Shown here in pieces: positions 24,562 through 33,442 of a DNA stretch of 64,000 bases; position 1 is the stretch's first letter, and each line of letters begins with the position of its first letter. The translations under genes and the position numbers were made by a program. The stretch comes from Bacteroidota bacterium (GTDB lineage: Bacteria; Bacteroidota; Bacteroidia; B-17B0; Aurantibacillaceae), in the NCBI GenBank assembly GCA_019638705.1, contig JAHBTI010000005.1, forward strand, positions 62,001 to 126,000, given 5' to 3'. The notes below the pieces were generated by a model. The model was not told where the DNA came from, ran no database searches, and saw only the letters and a program-made list of their open reading frames with translations.

Positions 24562-24933
24562 TTAGGATTTAGAATTTCTCTTCACGTTATTTTCTTTCAC
24601 TCTAAATGCCACAATTCTGCCGATTAAGAAATACGGAATTTTCTTGTCTATAGGAAATTGAACCGAACCTTTACCTTGTTTGTATTTTGAAAGTTCACCT
24701 GCAAATTCTTCGTGCCCCGAAGGTGTAGCATAAAACCCGATATGATTTTTATATGCTGCAAAATACACCAAAGCTCTGCCATTGCTTTTGTACGCGGGCA
24801 TTCCGTAAGAAATGCTTTCAGCGGCTTCGGGTGCTTTCTTTTTTATGGTGGCGCGCACTTTTTCTAATATTACCTGTATGGTTTCGGGAAAAGAATTGAT
24901 GTATTCATCAACGTTTGAAAAATTTGCTTCCAT
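24562..24933 (-). CDS. DUF1801 (YdhG-like) domain protein
   Basis: The protein has 123 residues. Pattern: VDEYINSFPETIQVILEKVRATIKKKAPEAAESISYGMPAYK...LVYFAAYKNHIGFYATPSG...KGSVQFPIDKKIPYFLIGRIVAFRV. This matches the DUF1801/YdhG alpha-beta fold (resembling frataxin) common in Bacteroidota and Firmicutes. The molecular function is not established. It follows the T9SS gene start region in the same direction (10-bp gap to 24944) but is most likely independent. Its 3' end lies in a TTTAGAATTTAGGATTTAG microrepeat shared with the mnmA stop. Confidence 0.85.
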   Translation of the reverse strand: MEANFSNVDEYINSFPETIQVILEKVRATIKKKAPEAAESISYGMPAYKSNGRALVYFAAYKNHIGFYATPSGHEEFAGELSKYKQGKGSVQFPIDKKIPYFLIGRIVAFRVKENNVKRNSKS

Positions 24934-24943
24934 AGTGTGTGTG

Positions 24944-26554
24944 TTATTCTTTCAAAAATTTTTGTGTCTTATTTCCAACTTTTATAAAATAAATCCCTTT
25001 CTCTAATTCGCTCGCATCAATAGCAGCCTCTCCCTTCTCCTCCACAGGAGGGGTGATTGTCTGTTCCAAAACAATACCGCCCAACATATTAAAAATTTTA
25101 ATTGTTCCCCCTTTGGGGCTTAGGGGGCTAACATTTAACATTCCGTTTGCCGGATTTGGATAAACGCTCAACTCCAAACTTTCATCTTTCAACTCATCAA
25201 TATCTGTACACGGTGAAACAGAAAGCATAATTTGAGCCTCGTTTTGGCAACCGTAATTATCTGTTGTAAACACGGCGTAAATTACACTCACCACAGGTGT
25301 TACAGTAATACTCGCCTCTGTTTGTAAGGGCAATGTACTCCATGTATAAGTAGTTGCACCGCTTGCCGTAAGCGTAACTGTTTCACCCGAACACAGCGTG
25401 GTAGTTGATGCATTAATTGAAAGAAGCGTTGATGTGCAAAGCGCGCGAATGCGGTGATTTTGTTCATCGGCAAAATAAAGTTTACCTGCATTGTCAAAAG
25501 CTAAACCGCAGGGCTTGTTTAATTTTGCTGCTGTGGCTTGTCCGCCGTCGCCGCTGTATCCCACAAAACCGTTGCCTGCTATGGTAGAAATAATTCCGTT
25601 ACTGCCAAGCATTTTTCTGATACGATGACCATAATATTCAGATATATATAAGTTGCCCGCAGCATCTAAAATAAGATACAGAGGCATATTTAAGTTTGCT
25701 GATGTTGCCTGTATTCCGTCACCATTATATGACATATTTCCTGTTCCTGCTATGGTAGTAATAATACCGTTGGTATCTACTTTACGAATACGATTATTCC
25801 ACGAGTCGGCAATGTACAAGTTACCCGCAGCATCAAGCTCAATTCCAAACGGATTTTTTAATTCGGCAGATGTGGCTTGTATAGTATCGCCGTTGTAGCC
25901 ATAAGTGCCTGTTCCTGCAACGGTAGTAATAATACCGTTGGTATCTACTTTACGAATAGCGTTATTGTTATAATCTGCAATAAAAATAGTTCCGTGCCTG
26001 TCCACTTTCACCATACTCGGATAGTCTAATTGAGCCAATGTAGCCAATCCTCCGTCGCCACTATACCCCGAAGTTCCGTTTCCTGCCACGGTAGTAATAA
26101 TGCCGTTAATGTCAATTTTTCGCACACTTGCCTCATAACCCTGAGAAAAATATAAATTACCTGCCGTGTCCAACGCAACTCCATTAGGGGAATTAATGAG
26201 TGCCGCAGTTGCCAAGCCGCCATCGCCACTGTAACCCTGTGTTCCGTTTCCTGCAATGGTTGTAATAATACCGTTGGCGTCTATTTTTCGTATGGCATGG
26301 TTTTGGTGGTCTGCAATATAAAAATTGCCTGAGGCATCTGTTACTACATCAGAAGGCACGTTTAATTTGGCTTGCGCAGCTTGTCCGCCGTTACCGCTAT
26401 ATCCGAAATTGTTGGTGGGTGTTCCGCTTCCTGCATAAGTGTAAATCATTTGTGCATTTACATTTATGCAAAGTGCAAGCATTAAAAATGTAAAGAATAT
26501 TTTACAAACGTTTTTTATAAAAGCAGTTTGGTGTGTGTGAATATTCTGTTTCAT
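24944..26554 (-). CDS. NHL-repeat propeller protein with T9SS sorting domain
   Basis: The protein has 536 residues. It has a long signal peptide ending INVNAQ. It is followed by about six NHL blades of the type NGIITTIAGNGTQGYSGDGGLATAA..PNGVALDTAGNLYFS, which make a beta propeller. Then comes an Ig/PKD-like domain (SINASTTTLCSGETVTLTASGATTYTWST), YPNPANGMLNV and a C-terminal type A sorting domain ending GIYFIKVGNKTQKFLKE. It is expected on the cell surface or released via the type IX system. The sorting domain contains two translated palindromic repeats (25026-25055 and 25105-25128). Ligand unknown. Confidence 0.9.
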   Translation of the reverse strand: MKQNIHTHQTAFIKNVCKIFFTFLMLALCINVNAQMIYTYAGSGTPTNNFGYSGNGGQAAQAKLNVPSDVVTDASGNFYIADHQNHAIRKIDANGIITTIAGNGTQGYSGDGGLATAALINSPNGVALDTAGNLYFSQGYEASVRKIDINGIITTVAGNGTSGYSGDGGLATLAQLDYPSMVKVDRHGTIFIADYNNNAIRKVDTNGIITTVAGTGTYGYNGDTIQATSAELKNPFGIELDAAGNLYIADSWNNRIRKVDTNGIITTIAGTGNMSYNGDGIQATSANLNMPLYLILDAAGNLYISEYYGHRIRKMLGSNGIISTIAGNGFVGYSGDGGQATAAKLNKPCGLAFDNAGKLYFADEQNHRIRALCTSTLLSINASTTTLCSGETVTLTASGATTYTWSTLPLQTEASITVTPVVSVIYAVFTTDNYGCQNEAQIMLSVSPCTDIDELKDESLELSVYPNPANGMLNVSPLSPKGGTIKIFNMLGGIVLEQTITPPVEEKGEAAIDASELEKGIYFIKVGNKTQKFLKE

Positions 26555-26655
26555 GGCATTTGAGTTAAATTAAATGCAAGGTACTTACTCAAAGTAAAAG
26601 TACAAAAACAGTTTTAATAAGTGGTAAGTTGTGGCTAATAAGTGGTTTTAGTTTT

Positions 26656-26922
26656 CTAATGCCTGAATTTAAACACAATCAGCAGCATAAAAATGACGGG
26701 TAACGAGTTTAAAAAAATGCCCAAATAACCTTTCGGGAATTTTTCCTGCTCCGAAAAATATTTGGCGTTGAGGTATAAATTAATTGCCGAGAGCGTGAAA
26801 CCGATTGTTGCCAAAGCAATGCCGTAAAACAAAAACTGCATTCGGTAAACGCTTAAAGCTGCGAGAACGCCAACGGCAACCGAGAGCCAACCGCTGATTA
26901 AATAAACTTTTTTTACATTCAT
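26656..26922 (-). CDS. Small membrane protein (3 helices), unknown
   Basis: The protein has 88 residues with helices at about 6-24, 28-50 and 66-84. The start MNVKKVYLISGWLSVA is chosen because the longer frame runs into the helicase gene. It follows the helicase by 5 bp and may share its transcript. No family recognised. Confidence 0.65.
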   Translation of the reverse strand: MNVKKVYLISGWLSVAVGVLAALSVYRMQFLFYGIALATIGFTLSAINLYLNAKYFSEQEKFPKGYLGIFLNSLPVIFMLLIVFKFRH

Positions 26923-26927
26923 AAAAA

Positions 26928-28439
26928 TTATTCGGCGTAAAACGACATTAAACGGCGGCGCAATTTGCTTGCATACGTTTGGCTTTGCCAATCGGTGTGG
27001 TTGGCAGTAGCATTAATACATTTACCGAATTGTTTCAGGCGGAATTTCATTTCTTCGCTCAGCAAATTAAAGAGTTCCATAGCTTCGTCAAAATCGGCGG
27101 CATTGCCCGTGATGCGGGCAAAGTGGTCTTCCATGCTTTCATCAACCACCACCTGCGGTTTTTTGCCTTTGCGCAACGCCATTAAATAACGGTCGCGCAC
27201 AATAAATGCTTCGGCACTTGTGTTAAGGAAACGCTCTTTAATTTCGGCAGGCAAATCGTAGTCGTTTACCAATTCGTAATCCCACTCGTCTTTGTAGCGT
27301 TGCTCCAAATACATGTGCGGCGATGTAAACACATGATTCCAGTCAATAGGATATTGCCATAAATTAAAACGGCGCGAGTTGTTTCCTAAATCAATAATGT
27401 TAAATGTTTTTTTGTTGGGCAGCACGCGGCTTCCGCGCCCAATCATTTGATGATACAGGGTTAAAGATTTTGTGGCGCGGTTTAAGAAAATACATTCCAC
27501 TTCGGGTTCGTCAAAACCTGTGGTTAAAATACTCACCGAAGTTAAAATGCCGTCTTTGGTCTTGTGAAACCAATCCAAAGTATCGGCGCGCTCTTTGCTG
27601 CTGAATGTGCTGTCCAAATGTTTAACAGGATACCCTTTGGCTTTAAAGGTTTCATACACGGCGCGGCTTGTAAGAATGCCCGCGTTAAAAATCAAACATT
27701 TTTTTCCTTTGCCCAATTCTTCGTAAGCCTCAATCAGCTTGCCCTGCATAATGGCTTGGGTGTAAAGCAACTCGTGCGAGCCAACGGTAAATTCTCCGTT
27801 ATTGCCCACACGCAGCGAACTTAAATTGACATCGTAAGAATAGGTTTGTCCTTCGCACAAATAACCTTGCTCAATTAAATTGGCAATGCTTTCGCCCACA
27901 ATCAAGCTGTGGTAAGTTTGATACAAAGGCAATTTTTTATTGCTGCTCAAAGGCGTGGCGGTTACGCCAAGAATATTGACATCTTGAAAGTAGTGAAAAA
28001 TTTTGCGGAAGGAATTGTTGTGCGCTTCGTCCACAACTACCAAACCAATGTCTTCAATAAACTGGTCGTTCTCTTGCAAGCGGTTGTTCAGCGTTTCCAC
28101 CAAGGCAATAAAACTTTGGTAAGAGCTTTGCTGCGGCAGTTGTTTCACATCGCTGGTAATAACCTTGTTGCTTATACCCGCTTCGGTGAGCACGTTGGAA
28201 GTTTGCTTGCCCAACTCAATGCGGTGGGTGAGAATTAAAACTTTACGTTTATATTTTTCAATGTAGCGTTTTGCAATTTCGCTGAAAATGATTGTTTTTC
28301 CGCCGCCTGTTGGTAACTGAAACAACAGGTTGGCGTTTGGCGGCAACTCCATCAGCTTATTAAAAATAGTATTAACGGCGTTTTCCTGATAAGGATATAA
28401 TTTGCGTGATTCCGCGATTTCAATAATTTGTTCTTCCAT
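26928..28439 (-). CDS. DEAD/DEAH-box SF2 helicase
   Basis: The protein has 503 residues. SF2 motifs in order: Q-like YPYQENAV, motif I LPTGGGKT (about 42-49), motif Ia LILTHRIEL, motif II VVVDEAHN, motif III GVTATP, then C-terminal RecA domain LIFNAG, ILTTGFDEPEVECI and motif VI HQMIGRGSR. The overall shape is that of the RadD/SSL2-like ATP-dependent helicases seen in many genomes, with a C-terminal extension of about 130 residues. No nuclease or methylase domain is fused. The start is the ATG at 28439, which gives MEEQIIEIAESRKLYPYQ. Specific role unknown. Confidence 0.9.
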   Translation of the reverse strand: MEEQIIEIAESRKLYPYQENAVNTIFNKLMELPPNANLLFQLPTGGGKTIIFSEIAKRYIEKYKRKVLILTHRIELGKQTSNVLTEAGISNKVITSDVKQLPQQSSYQSFIALVETLNNRLQENDQFIEDIGLVVVDEAHNNSFRKIFHYFQDVNILGVTATPLSSNKKLPLYQTYHSLIVGESIANLIEQGYLCEGQTYSYDVNLSSLRVGNNGEFTVGSHELLYTQAIMQGKLIEAYEELGKGKKCLIFNAGILTSRAVYETFKAKGYPVKHLDSTFSSKERADTLDWFHKTKDGILTSVSILTTGFDEPEVECIFLNRATKSLTLYHQMIGRGSRVLPNKKTFNIIDLGNNSRRFNLWQYPIDWNHVFTSPHMYLEQRYKDEWDYELVNDYDLPAEIKERFLNTSAEAFIVRDRYLMALRKGKKPQVVVDESMEDHFARITGNAADFDEAMELFNLLSEEMKFRLKQFGKCINATANHTDWQSQTYASKLRRRLMSFYAE

Positions 28440-28569
28440 AGAAAAAAAAGCAACTTGCAAATATAGTGCTAAAGCAAGGAAACGAGGAAAAAAATATTAA
28501 ATAAAATGTGAAGATTTGAACATTTGAGTAAGTGTTTTCTATATCAATTCATTTTTGTAGCTTCATACA

Positions 28570-28956
28570 ATGAACATTCACAAAGAAGACATTTTAAAAT
28601 TATTCGGCGCAAAGGAATTTGATTTTAAACCCACACAAGCGGCGGTGTGTGTGCCTATCGTTAATCGCATTTACAAAAAGATGAAGATTGGAATTAAGTT
28701 TGACGGCATTAAAGTTTATGAGGGATTGATTATAGACGGACATCACAGATACATTGCTTCTTTGTTGGCAAATTTTGATTTGCAAAAATACAATTGGGCA
28801 AAACCAACACATTACAAAGCAATGGAGTGGAAAGAAATTGAAATAACGGAAAAAGACTGGGATACGGAAGACAAGATAGATATGCTGAACCGAGAAGATG
28901 CAAAATACAACGGCTTGCTCTTTGAACAGCTTGCAGAGATGATAAAAAAGGCGTAA
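28570..28956 (+). CDS. ParB/Srx-like fold small protein
   Basis: The protein has 128 residues. The core EGLIIDGHHRYIASLLANF matches the ParB/sulfiredoxin nucleotide-binding motif (DGHHR, usually G-H-x-R) preceded by a strand IKFDGIKVY. The C-terminal part (WKEIEITEKDWDTEDKIDMLNREDAKYNG) is not typical of ParB. It has no HTH DNA-binding domain, so it is not a chromosome-partitioning protein. It is followed after 15 bp by a HAD protein and probably forms a two-gene unit, transcribed divergently from the helicase. Function unknown. Confidence 0.65.
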   Translation: MNIHKEDILKLFGAKEFDFKPTQAAVCVPIVNRIYKKMKIGIKFDGIKVYEGLIIDGHHRYIASLLANFDLQKYNWAKPTHYKAMEWKEIEITEKDWDTEDKIDMLNREDAKYNGLLFEQLAEMIKKA

Positions 28957-28971
28957 ATTTGCAGCTATAAA

Positions 28972-29415
28972 ATGCTCATTTTCTTAGATATAGACGGTGT
29001 AATGGTGAGTGCAAAAAGTTGGCAAAGTCCCGAATTGCTTCAGGACGGATTTTTTGCGTTTAACAATAAAGCAGTTGTTGCACTTCGTAAATTAATAAAC
29101 GGAAATGCTACGGTTATGCTTACCACTTCGCATAAGGCAAAATACAGCATAAGCGAATGGAAAAATATTTTTAAAGCAAGAGGCATTGAAATAAACAAGT
29201 TAGATACTTTAAAAACCAACTCGGCAGAGCTAAGCCGAAAAGATGAAATACTCAATTGGTTTAACGCCAATAAAACAAAAGAAAATTTTGTGATAATAGA
29301 CGATGACAAATCATTAAACGATTTACCTAAAGACTTAAAACAACATTTAATACTTACCCGCTCTTTTGTTGGATTAACCGAAGATGATATTCAAAATAAA
29401 ATTGCGTTTGCGTAA
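28972..29415 (+). CDS. HAD-fold hydrolase-like protein
   Basis: The protein has 147 residues. The N-terminal motif I is LIFLDIDGVM (nucleophile Asp and general acid Asp). Motif II is VMLTTSHK, a conserved Lys region follows, and motif III/IV is NFVIIDDDKSLNDL. The absence of a cap and the size fit the small HAD group (HAD domain of Swiss-army-knife RNA repair proteins and relatives). It lies 15 bp behind the ParB-like gene and 24 bp before a T9SS protein start. Phosphatase activity is likely; the substrate is unknown. Confidence 0.75.
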   Translation: MLIFLDIDGVMVSAKSWQSPELLQDGFFAFNNKAVVALRKLINGNATVMLTTSHKAKYSISEWKNIFKARGIEINKLDTLKTNSAELSRKDEILNWFNANKTKENFVIIDDDKSLNDLPKDLKQHLILTRSFVGLTEDDIQNKIAFA

Positions 29416-29439
29416 TAATTGAACCGAAAAACAAATAAC

Positions 29440-31281
29440 ATGAAACAGAATGTTCACAAACGCCAAAACAAACAACTAATACACGTTTGTAAAAAAATCA
29501 TCTTCTTTCTCACAACAAGTATTTTTGCTTTGGCAAACACAAGCACAAAAGCCCAATGTAACATTTGGGCTACTGTTGGTACAGCAGGTTTTTCGGCGGG
29601 GTATGGCGAATATACTTCCATAGCCATAGACGGCAACGGTACGCCTTATGTGGTGTATGTGGACCTCGGCAGCAGCAACAAAGTTACGGTAATGAAATTT
29701 AATGGCAGCACTTGGGTAACAGTCGGTCAGGCAGGCTTTTCGGCGGGGTATGCCTCAAATACTCGAATAGCCATAGACAGTAGCGGAACACCTTATGTGG
29801 TGTATATGGACGATGCTTACGGTTACAAAGCTACAGTAATGAAATTTAACGGCACGAGTTGGGTTACTGTGGGTTCGCCGGCTTTTTCTGCAAATATGGC
29901 GGCAACTACTGATATAGCCATAGACGGTAGTGGAACACCTTATGTGGTGTATAAAGACGTTGCCAGCGGTGCCAAAGCTACTGTGAAGAAATTTAACGGT
30001 AACATTTGGGTTACTGTGGGTTCGGCAGGTTTTTCGGCAGAGCATGCCGACGAAACTTCCATAGCCATAGACGGTAGCGGAACGCCTTATGTGGTGTATA
30101 GAGACGGCAACGATGGCTACAAAGCTACGGTAATGAAATTTAACGGTTCGGTTTGGGTAAATGTGGGCGCAGCAGGTTTTTCGGCGGGGCAAGCCGGTTA
30201 CCCTCAAATAGCCATAGACGGCAGCGGAGTACCTTATGTGGTGTATAGCGACTACGGCAACAGCCAAAAAGCTACGGTAATGAAATTTAACGGCAGCACT
30301 TGGGTAAACGTTGGTTCGACAGGGTTTTCAGCGGGAATTACCGGTAATAATTCCATAGCCATAGACGGTAATGGCACACCTTATGTAGCGTACTATGACG
30401 GCAGCAATGCCAAAGTTACGTCAATGAAGTTTAACGGCAGCACTTGGGTTAATGTGGGTTCGCCTGGCTTTTCGGCAGGTCCAGCCATGAACATTCAAAT
30501 AGCCTTAGACGGAAACGGCGTGGCTTATGTGGTGTATAGGGACTACGGTAACGAGCACAAAGCTACGGTAATGAAAGCTAATATTGAACCGGCTGTATTG
30601 GTAAGTGCAAGCAGCACACTAATTTGTGAGGGCAGTTTAGTTACGCTTACACCAAGCGGTGCGGGAGTAACCGGTACTTATACTATTACAGGCGGCACGT
30701 TTACGGTAAACCCAAACAGCACTACTTCGTATTCGGTTACAGGCACAAGTACTGCGGGTTGTGTGTCAAATAATACGGCAATAGTAACGGTAAGTGTAAA
30801 TGCCTTACCAACATTGAGCCTTAGCGGTGGTTCTACAATTTGTGTAAATGAAAGTGTTGCGCTTTCAGCAAACGGTGCAACTACTTATACTTGGAGTACA
30901 CATGAAAACAGCGCAAACATTAACGTAACGCCGAGCGTAAATACAACTTATGTTGTGCAAGGCACAGATACTAATGGTTGTGAAAATTCGGCGGCGGTAA
31001 CGGTGTTTGTAGATGAATGTTTGGGAGTTGGGAAATTAAAAATTAAAAATGAAGAATTAAAAATTTACCCAAATCCGACGAGCGGAATGCTAAATGTTGA
31101 ATTGGGAATGTTGAATGAAAAGCAAATTGAAATTTTTGTGTATGATGTTTTAGGCAATACAATCATTCATAACTCAACACTCATCATTCATAACTCTGCG
31201 CGTTTGGACGTGCGTGAGCTAAAAAGCGGCATTTATTTTATAAAAGTTGGAAATGCGATGAGCAAATTTGTGAAGGAGTAA
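29440..31281 (+). CDS. Seven-repeat surface propeller with T9SS sorting domain
   Basis: The protein has 613 residues. After a long signal peptide ending TSTKAQ come seven near-identical units of about 49 residues of the type WVTVGxAGFSAGxxxxxxIAIDGxGTPYVVYxDxxxxxKATVMKFNGS, suggesting a seven-bladed propeller. An Ig-like segment (SASSTLICEGSLVTLTPSGAG), a second one (LSLSGGSTICVNESVALSANG) and a type A sorting domain (YPNPTSGMLNV ... SGIYFIKVGNAMSKFVKE) follow. The linker and the sorting domain contain AT-rich microrepeats. The ATG at 29440 is preferred to the one seven codons upstream because it gives MKQNVHKRQNK, close to the other T9SS gene's start. Exported; ligand unknown. Confidence 0.88.
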   Translation: MKQNVHKRQNKQLIHVCKKIIFFLTTSIFALANTSTKAQCNIWATVGTAGFSAGYGEYTSIAIDGNGTPYVVYVDLGSSNKVTVMKFNGSTWVTVGQAGFSAGYASNTRIAIDSSGTPYVVYMDDAYGYKATVMKFNGTSWVTVGSPAFSANMAATTDIAIDGSGTPYVVYKDVASGAKATVKKFNGNIWVTVGSAGFSAEHADETSIAIDGSGTPYVVYRDGNDGYKATVMKFNGSVWVNVGAAGFSAGQAGYPQIAIDGSGVPYVVYSDYGNSQKATVMKFNGSTWVNVGSTGFSAGITGNNSIAIDGNGTPYVAYYDGSNAKVTSMKFNGSTWVNVGSPGFSAGPAMNIQIALDGNGVAYVVYRDYGNEHKATVMKANIEPAVLVSASSTLICEGSLVTLTPSGAGVTGTYTITGGTFTVNPNSTTSYSVTGTSTAGCVSNNTAIVTVSVNALPTLSLSGGSTICVNESVALSANGATTYTWSTHENSANINVTPSVNTTYVVQGTDTNGCENSAAVTVFVDECLGVGKLKIKNEELKIYPNPTSGMLNVELGMLNEKQIEIFVYDVLGNTIIHNSTLIIHNSARLDVRELKSGIYFIKVGNAMSKFVKE

Positions 31282-31324
31282 AATAACCACAGCACTTGTT
31301 CCGATTTATCGGAAGGCGCAGAAG

Positions 31325-31357
31325 AAACCGCGAAGCATTTTGCTTCGCGGTTTTTTT
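31325..31357 (+). terminator. Rho-independent terminator after the propeller gene
   Basis: The stem AAACCGCGAAGCA (31325-31337) pairs with TGCTTCGCGGTTT (31341-31353) across a TTT loop, then a T run to 31357. Confidence 0.9.
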
Positions 31358-31367
31358 ATTATTTCCA

Positions 31368-31399
31368 TTTGAACAAATTACCAAATTTTGATAACTTTA
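31368..31399 (+). promoter_or_regulatory. parDE promoter, -33 TTTG / -7 TAACTTTA
   Basis: TTTG at 31368-31371, 20 bp, then TAACTTTA at 31392-31399 (one mismatch to TAnnTTTG). The expected start site lies around 31407, 18 bp before the parD ATG. The antitoxin probably binds here. Confidence 0.6.
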
Positions 31400-31424
31400 C
31401 CGTATTAAATTAATTACGGAAATC

Positions 31425-31676
31425 ATGGGACATAACACATCTGTTTCTTTAGGAAATCATTTTGAAAATTTTGTGGGCAGCAGAATTTCAGAAGGTCGTT
31501 ATAAAAACGCGAGTGAAGTTATTCGCGCGGGTTTGCGCCTTTTGGAAGAAGAAGAAAATAAAATCAAGATTTTAAAAAAAGCCTTAAAAGAAGGAATAGA
31601 CAGTGGTGTTGCGCTTGATTTTAATCCTGAAAAACATTTAGCCTCGCTAAAAGCCGATAAGAAAAAAAATGGCTAA
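31425..31676 (+). CDS. parD: ParD-family antitoxin (ribbon-helix-helix)
   Basis: The protein has 83 residues. N-terminal RHH: TSVSLGNHFENFVGSRISEGRYKNASEVIRAGLRLLEEEE. This is the classic ParD/CC2985 pattern that binds the operon promoter, and a C-terminal helical tail wraps the toxin. It overlaps the toxin gene by 8 bp, placing the pair in one transcript under the promoter at 31368. Confidence 0.92.
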   Translation: MGHNTSVSLGNHFENFVGSRISEGRYKNASEVIRAGLRLLEEEENKIKILKKALKEGIDSGVALDFNPEKHLASLKADKKKNG

Positions 31677-31968
31677 GTATTTTTTAAGCAACAAAGCTGT
31701 TGAAGATTTATCCGACATTTGGAATTACACCTATGATGAATGGTCGGAAACCCAAGCCGATAAATATTATCAGGAACTCATAGATTGTTGCAAAAACATT
31801 TCTAAAAATCCTGCTATCGGAAGACAATATCCAGAAATTGATTTCGGAATTTTAGGTTATTTAGCCAACAAACACATTATTTTTTATCGTTTGTTGAAAG
31901 CAAACGAAATTGAAGTGATAAGAATTTTACACTCAAGTATGGATTTGAAAAATAGAATTAAAGAATAA
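31669..31968 (+). CDS. parE: ParE-family toxin
   Basis: The protein has 99 residues. ParE/RelE fold: YFLSNKAVEDLSDIWNYTYDEWSETQADKYYQELIDCCKNISKNPAIGRQYPEI, then YLANKHIIFYRLLKANEIEVIRILHSSMDLKNRI. Family members inhibit DNA gyrase. The frame is complete and paired with its ParD antitoxin, so the module looks intact, in contrast to the other two modules in this window that show damage. Confidence 0.92.
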   Translation: MAKYFLSNKAVEDLSDIWNYTYDEWSETQADKYYQELIDCCKNISKNPAIGRQYPEIDFGILGYLANKHIIFYRLLKANEIEVIRILHSSMDLKNRIKE

Positions 31969-32013
31969 TAGCTGTCAAGAAATTGGCAACTGTTTTTGTT
32001 TAAGAACTTTTGA

Positions 32014-33321
32014 CTAAAGACTTCCAACAATCTCACACAACCTCTTTGTCAATTCTTTTCTGCTGTATTTATTTACTTCGGTTTTGTTCACTGAAAAATT
32101 AGTGCCGTTAAACAGAGAAAGAATATTTTTTTTCAGCGGAAGTTCATCGTCAAAATCGCTGATTACACCCGCGTTGGTTTGCTGCATAATGTTTGCAAGG
32201 TCGCCGTTGCTTGGAGCAATGGCTAAAATCGGCGAACCCGAAATCATGTATTCAAAAAATTTGCCTGTTAAAATGCCTTTGGCGTTTTTGGTGTTGTTTA
32301 CCAAAAGCAATAACACGCGCGAACGTTGTTGCTCCACAATTACTTCATCGTGCGGCAAATAATCAATTTTTTTGACGAAAGAAGTTAAGCCGAATGTTTC
32401 CAACTGCTCTTTTACATATATATCAACTTTGCCTACGAGTTTTATTTCCAATTGATTTTTAAAATCTTCGTTCTCTTTCACCAATGCGCTCAACACTTTC
32501 CACAACGCTTGCGGATTGCGGTCTTTTACCAAAGTGCCGATGTGCGCCATGCTGAATTTTTTATCTTTCTCAACCGCTTGCACAGAAATATCTTCTTCGT
32601 CAAAACCGTTGGTAATCACCTTAAATTTTTCAAAATTTTTTCCGCCTGCATTTTTATACAGTTCTAAAAACTCGTTACTCATGCTTTGCCCCACGCTAAT
32701 TACACAATCGGCATTTTGCAACACGCTCAATTCTTGTCGGTGGTGTTTTTTGTCAGCCCAAGAACTTAACATCAGTTTTTCGTAAAAATCAATGTTTGTC
32801 CATGGGTCGCGGAAATCGGCAATCCATTTTATAGTTGGATTTTTTTGTTTCAAGCCAAGCGCCATTAAGTGCATGCTGTGTGGCGGACCTGAACTAATCA
32901 CATATTCAATGTTGTTTTTTTGAATGTAACCGTTTAAAAATTTAATGCTTGGTTTAATCCAAAATTTTCGCGCATCGGGAATAAAAAAGTTACCGCGTAT
33001 CCACACGCTTATTTTTTCGGCAATGCCGCCTTTTTTATTTTCACTTAAAAACGAAGCATTAATCTTGTCGCTTTTTTTTCTGCCGATAAAACGTTTGTAA
33101 ATATCGTAAGGCTCCCAAATAGGCGTTTTTAAAACCGTTATATTTTTTGGAATATCTTTTTGCAAGCTCTCGTCAATCACAGGCATTTCGCCGTTTTCGG
33201 CGGTATAAACAATCGGCTCACAACCAAAGTTGCGCATATATTTTACAAACTTGAGCCAACGCTGAACACCTGCGCCACCTGCAGGAGGAAAATAATAAGT
33301 GAGGATTAAAACTTTTTTCAT
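32014..33321 (-). CDS. Glycosyltransferase family 4-like protein
   Basis: The protein has 435 residues. N-terminal KVLILTYYFPPAGGAGVQRWLKFVKYM is the usual GT4 acceptor-domain start. The middle has WIADFRDPWTN, and the C-terminal donor domain has FKVITNGFDEEDI, MAHIGTLVKDRNP, YLPHDEVIVEQQRSRVLLLLVNNTKNAKGILTGKFFEYMISGSPILAIAP with the sugar-nucleotide-binding Glu in GKFFEYM. It should act at the inner face of the membrane in polysaccharide or glycan assembly. It is not next to other polysaccharide genes; the initiating sugar transferase is 10 kb away. Sugar specificity unknown. Confidence 0.88.
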   Translation of the reverse strand: MKKVLILTYYFPPAGGAGVQRWLKFVKYMRNFGCEPIVYTAENGEMPVIDESLQKDIPKNITVLKTPIWEPYDIYKRFIGRKKSDKINASFLSENKKGGIAEKISVWIRGNFFIPDARKFWIKPSIKFLNGYIQKNNIEYVISSGPPHSMHLMALGLKQKNPTIKWIADFRDPWTNIDFYEKLMLSSWADKKHHRQELSVLQNADCVISVGQSMSNEFLELYKNAGGKNFEKFKVITNGFDEEDISVQAVEKDKKFSMAHIGTLVKDRNPQALWKVLSALVKENEDFKNQLEIKLVGKVDIYVKEQLETFGLTSFVKKIDYLPHDEVIVEQQRSRVLLLLVNNTKNAKGILTGKFFEYMISGSPILAIAPSNGDLANIMQQTNAGVISDFDDELPLKKNILSLFNGTNFSVNKTEVNKYSRKELTKRLCEIVGSL

Positions 33322-33330
33322 TTCTTTTTT

Positions 33331-33400
33331 AACACAGAGTTACTGAGGTTCTGAGGCACAGAGCTTTTTCTGTGTCTTTGTGTTTCTGTGCCTCTGTGTT
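33331..33400. repeat. Palindromic repeat of the CACAGAGGCACAAAG family
   Basis: AACACAGAGTTACTGAGG, CTGAGGCACAGAG on the left and CTGTGTCTTTGTG, TTTCTGTGCCTCTGTGTT on the right form a nearly complete hairpin with a 5-base loop. It lies between the FadL-like gene and the glycosyltransferase gene. Confidence 0.85.
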
Positions 33401-33442
33401 GTAACAAGGTTTAAAACTAATTTTTTCGCAGAGATTAATCAA

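Noticed and set aside
29755..30267. 170-codon minus-strand frame inside the propeller gene
   Set aside because: Arises from the repeated blades read backward; its own periodicity mirrors the blades.
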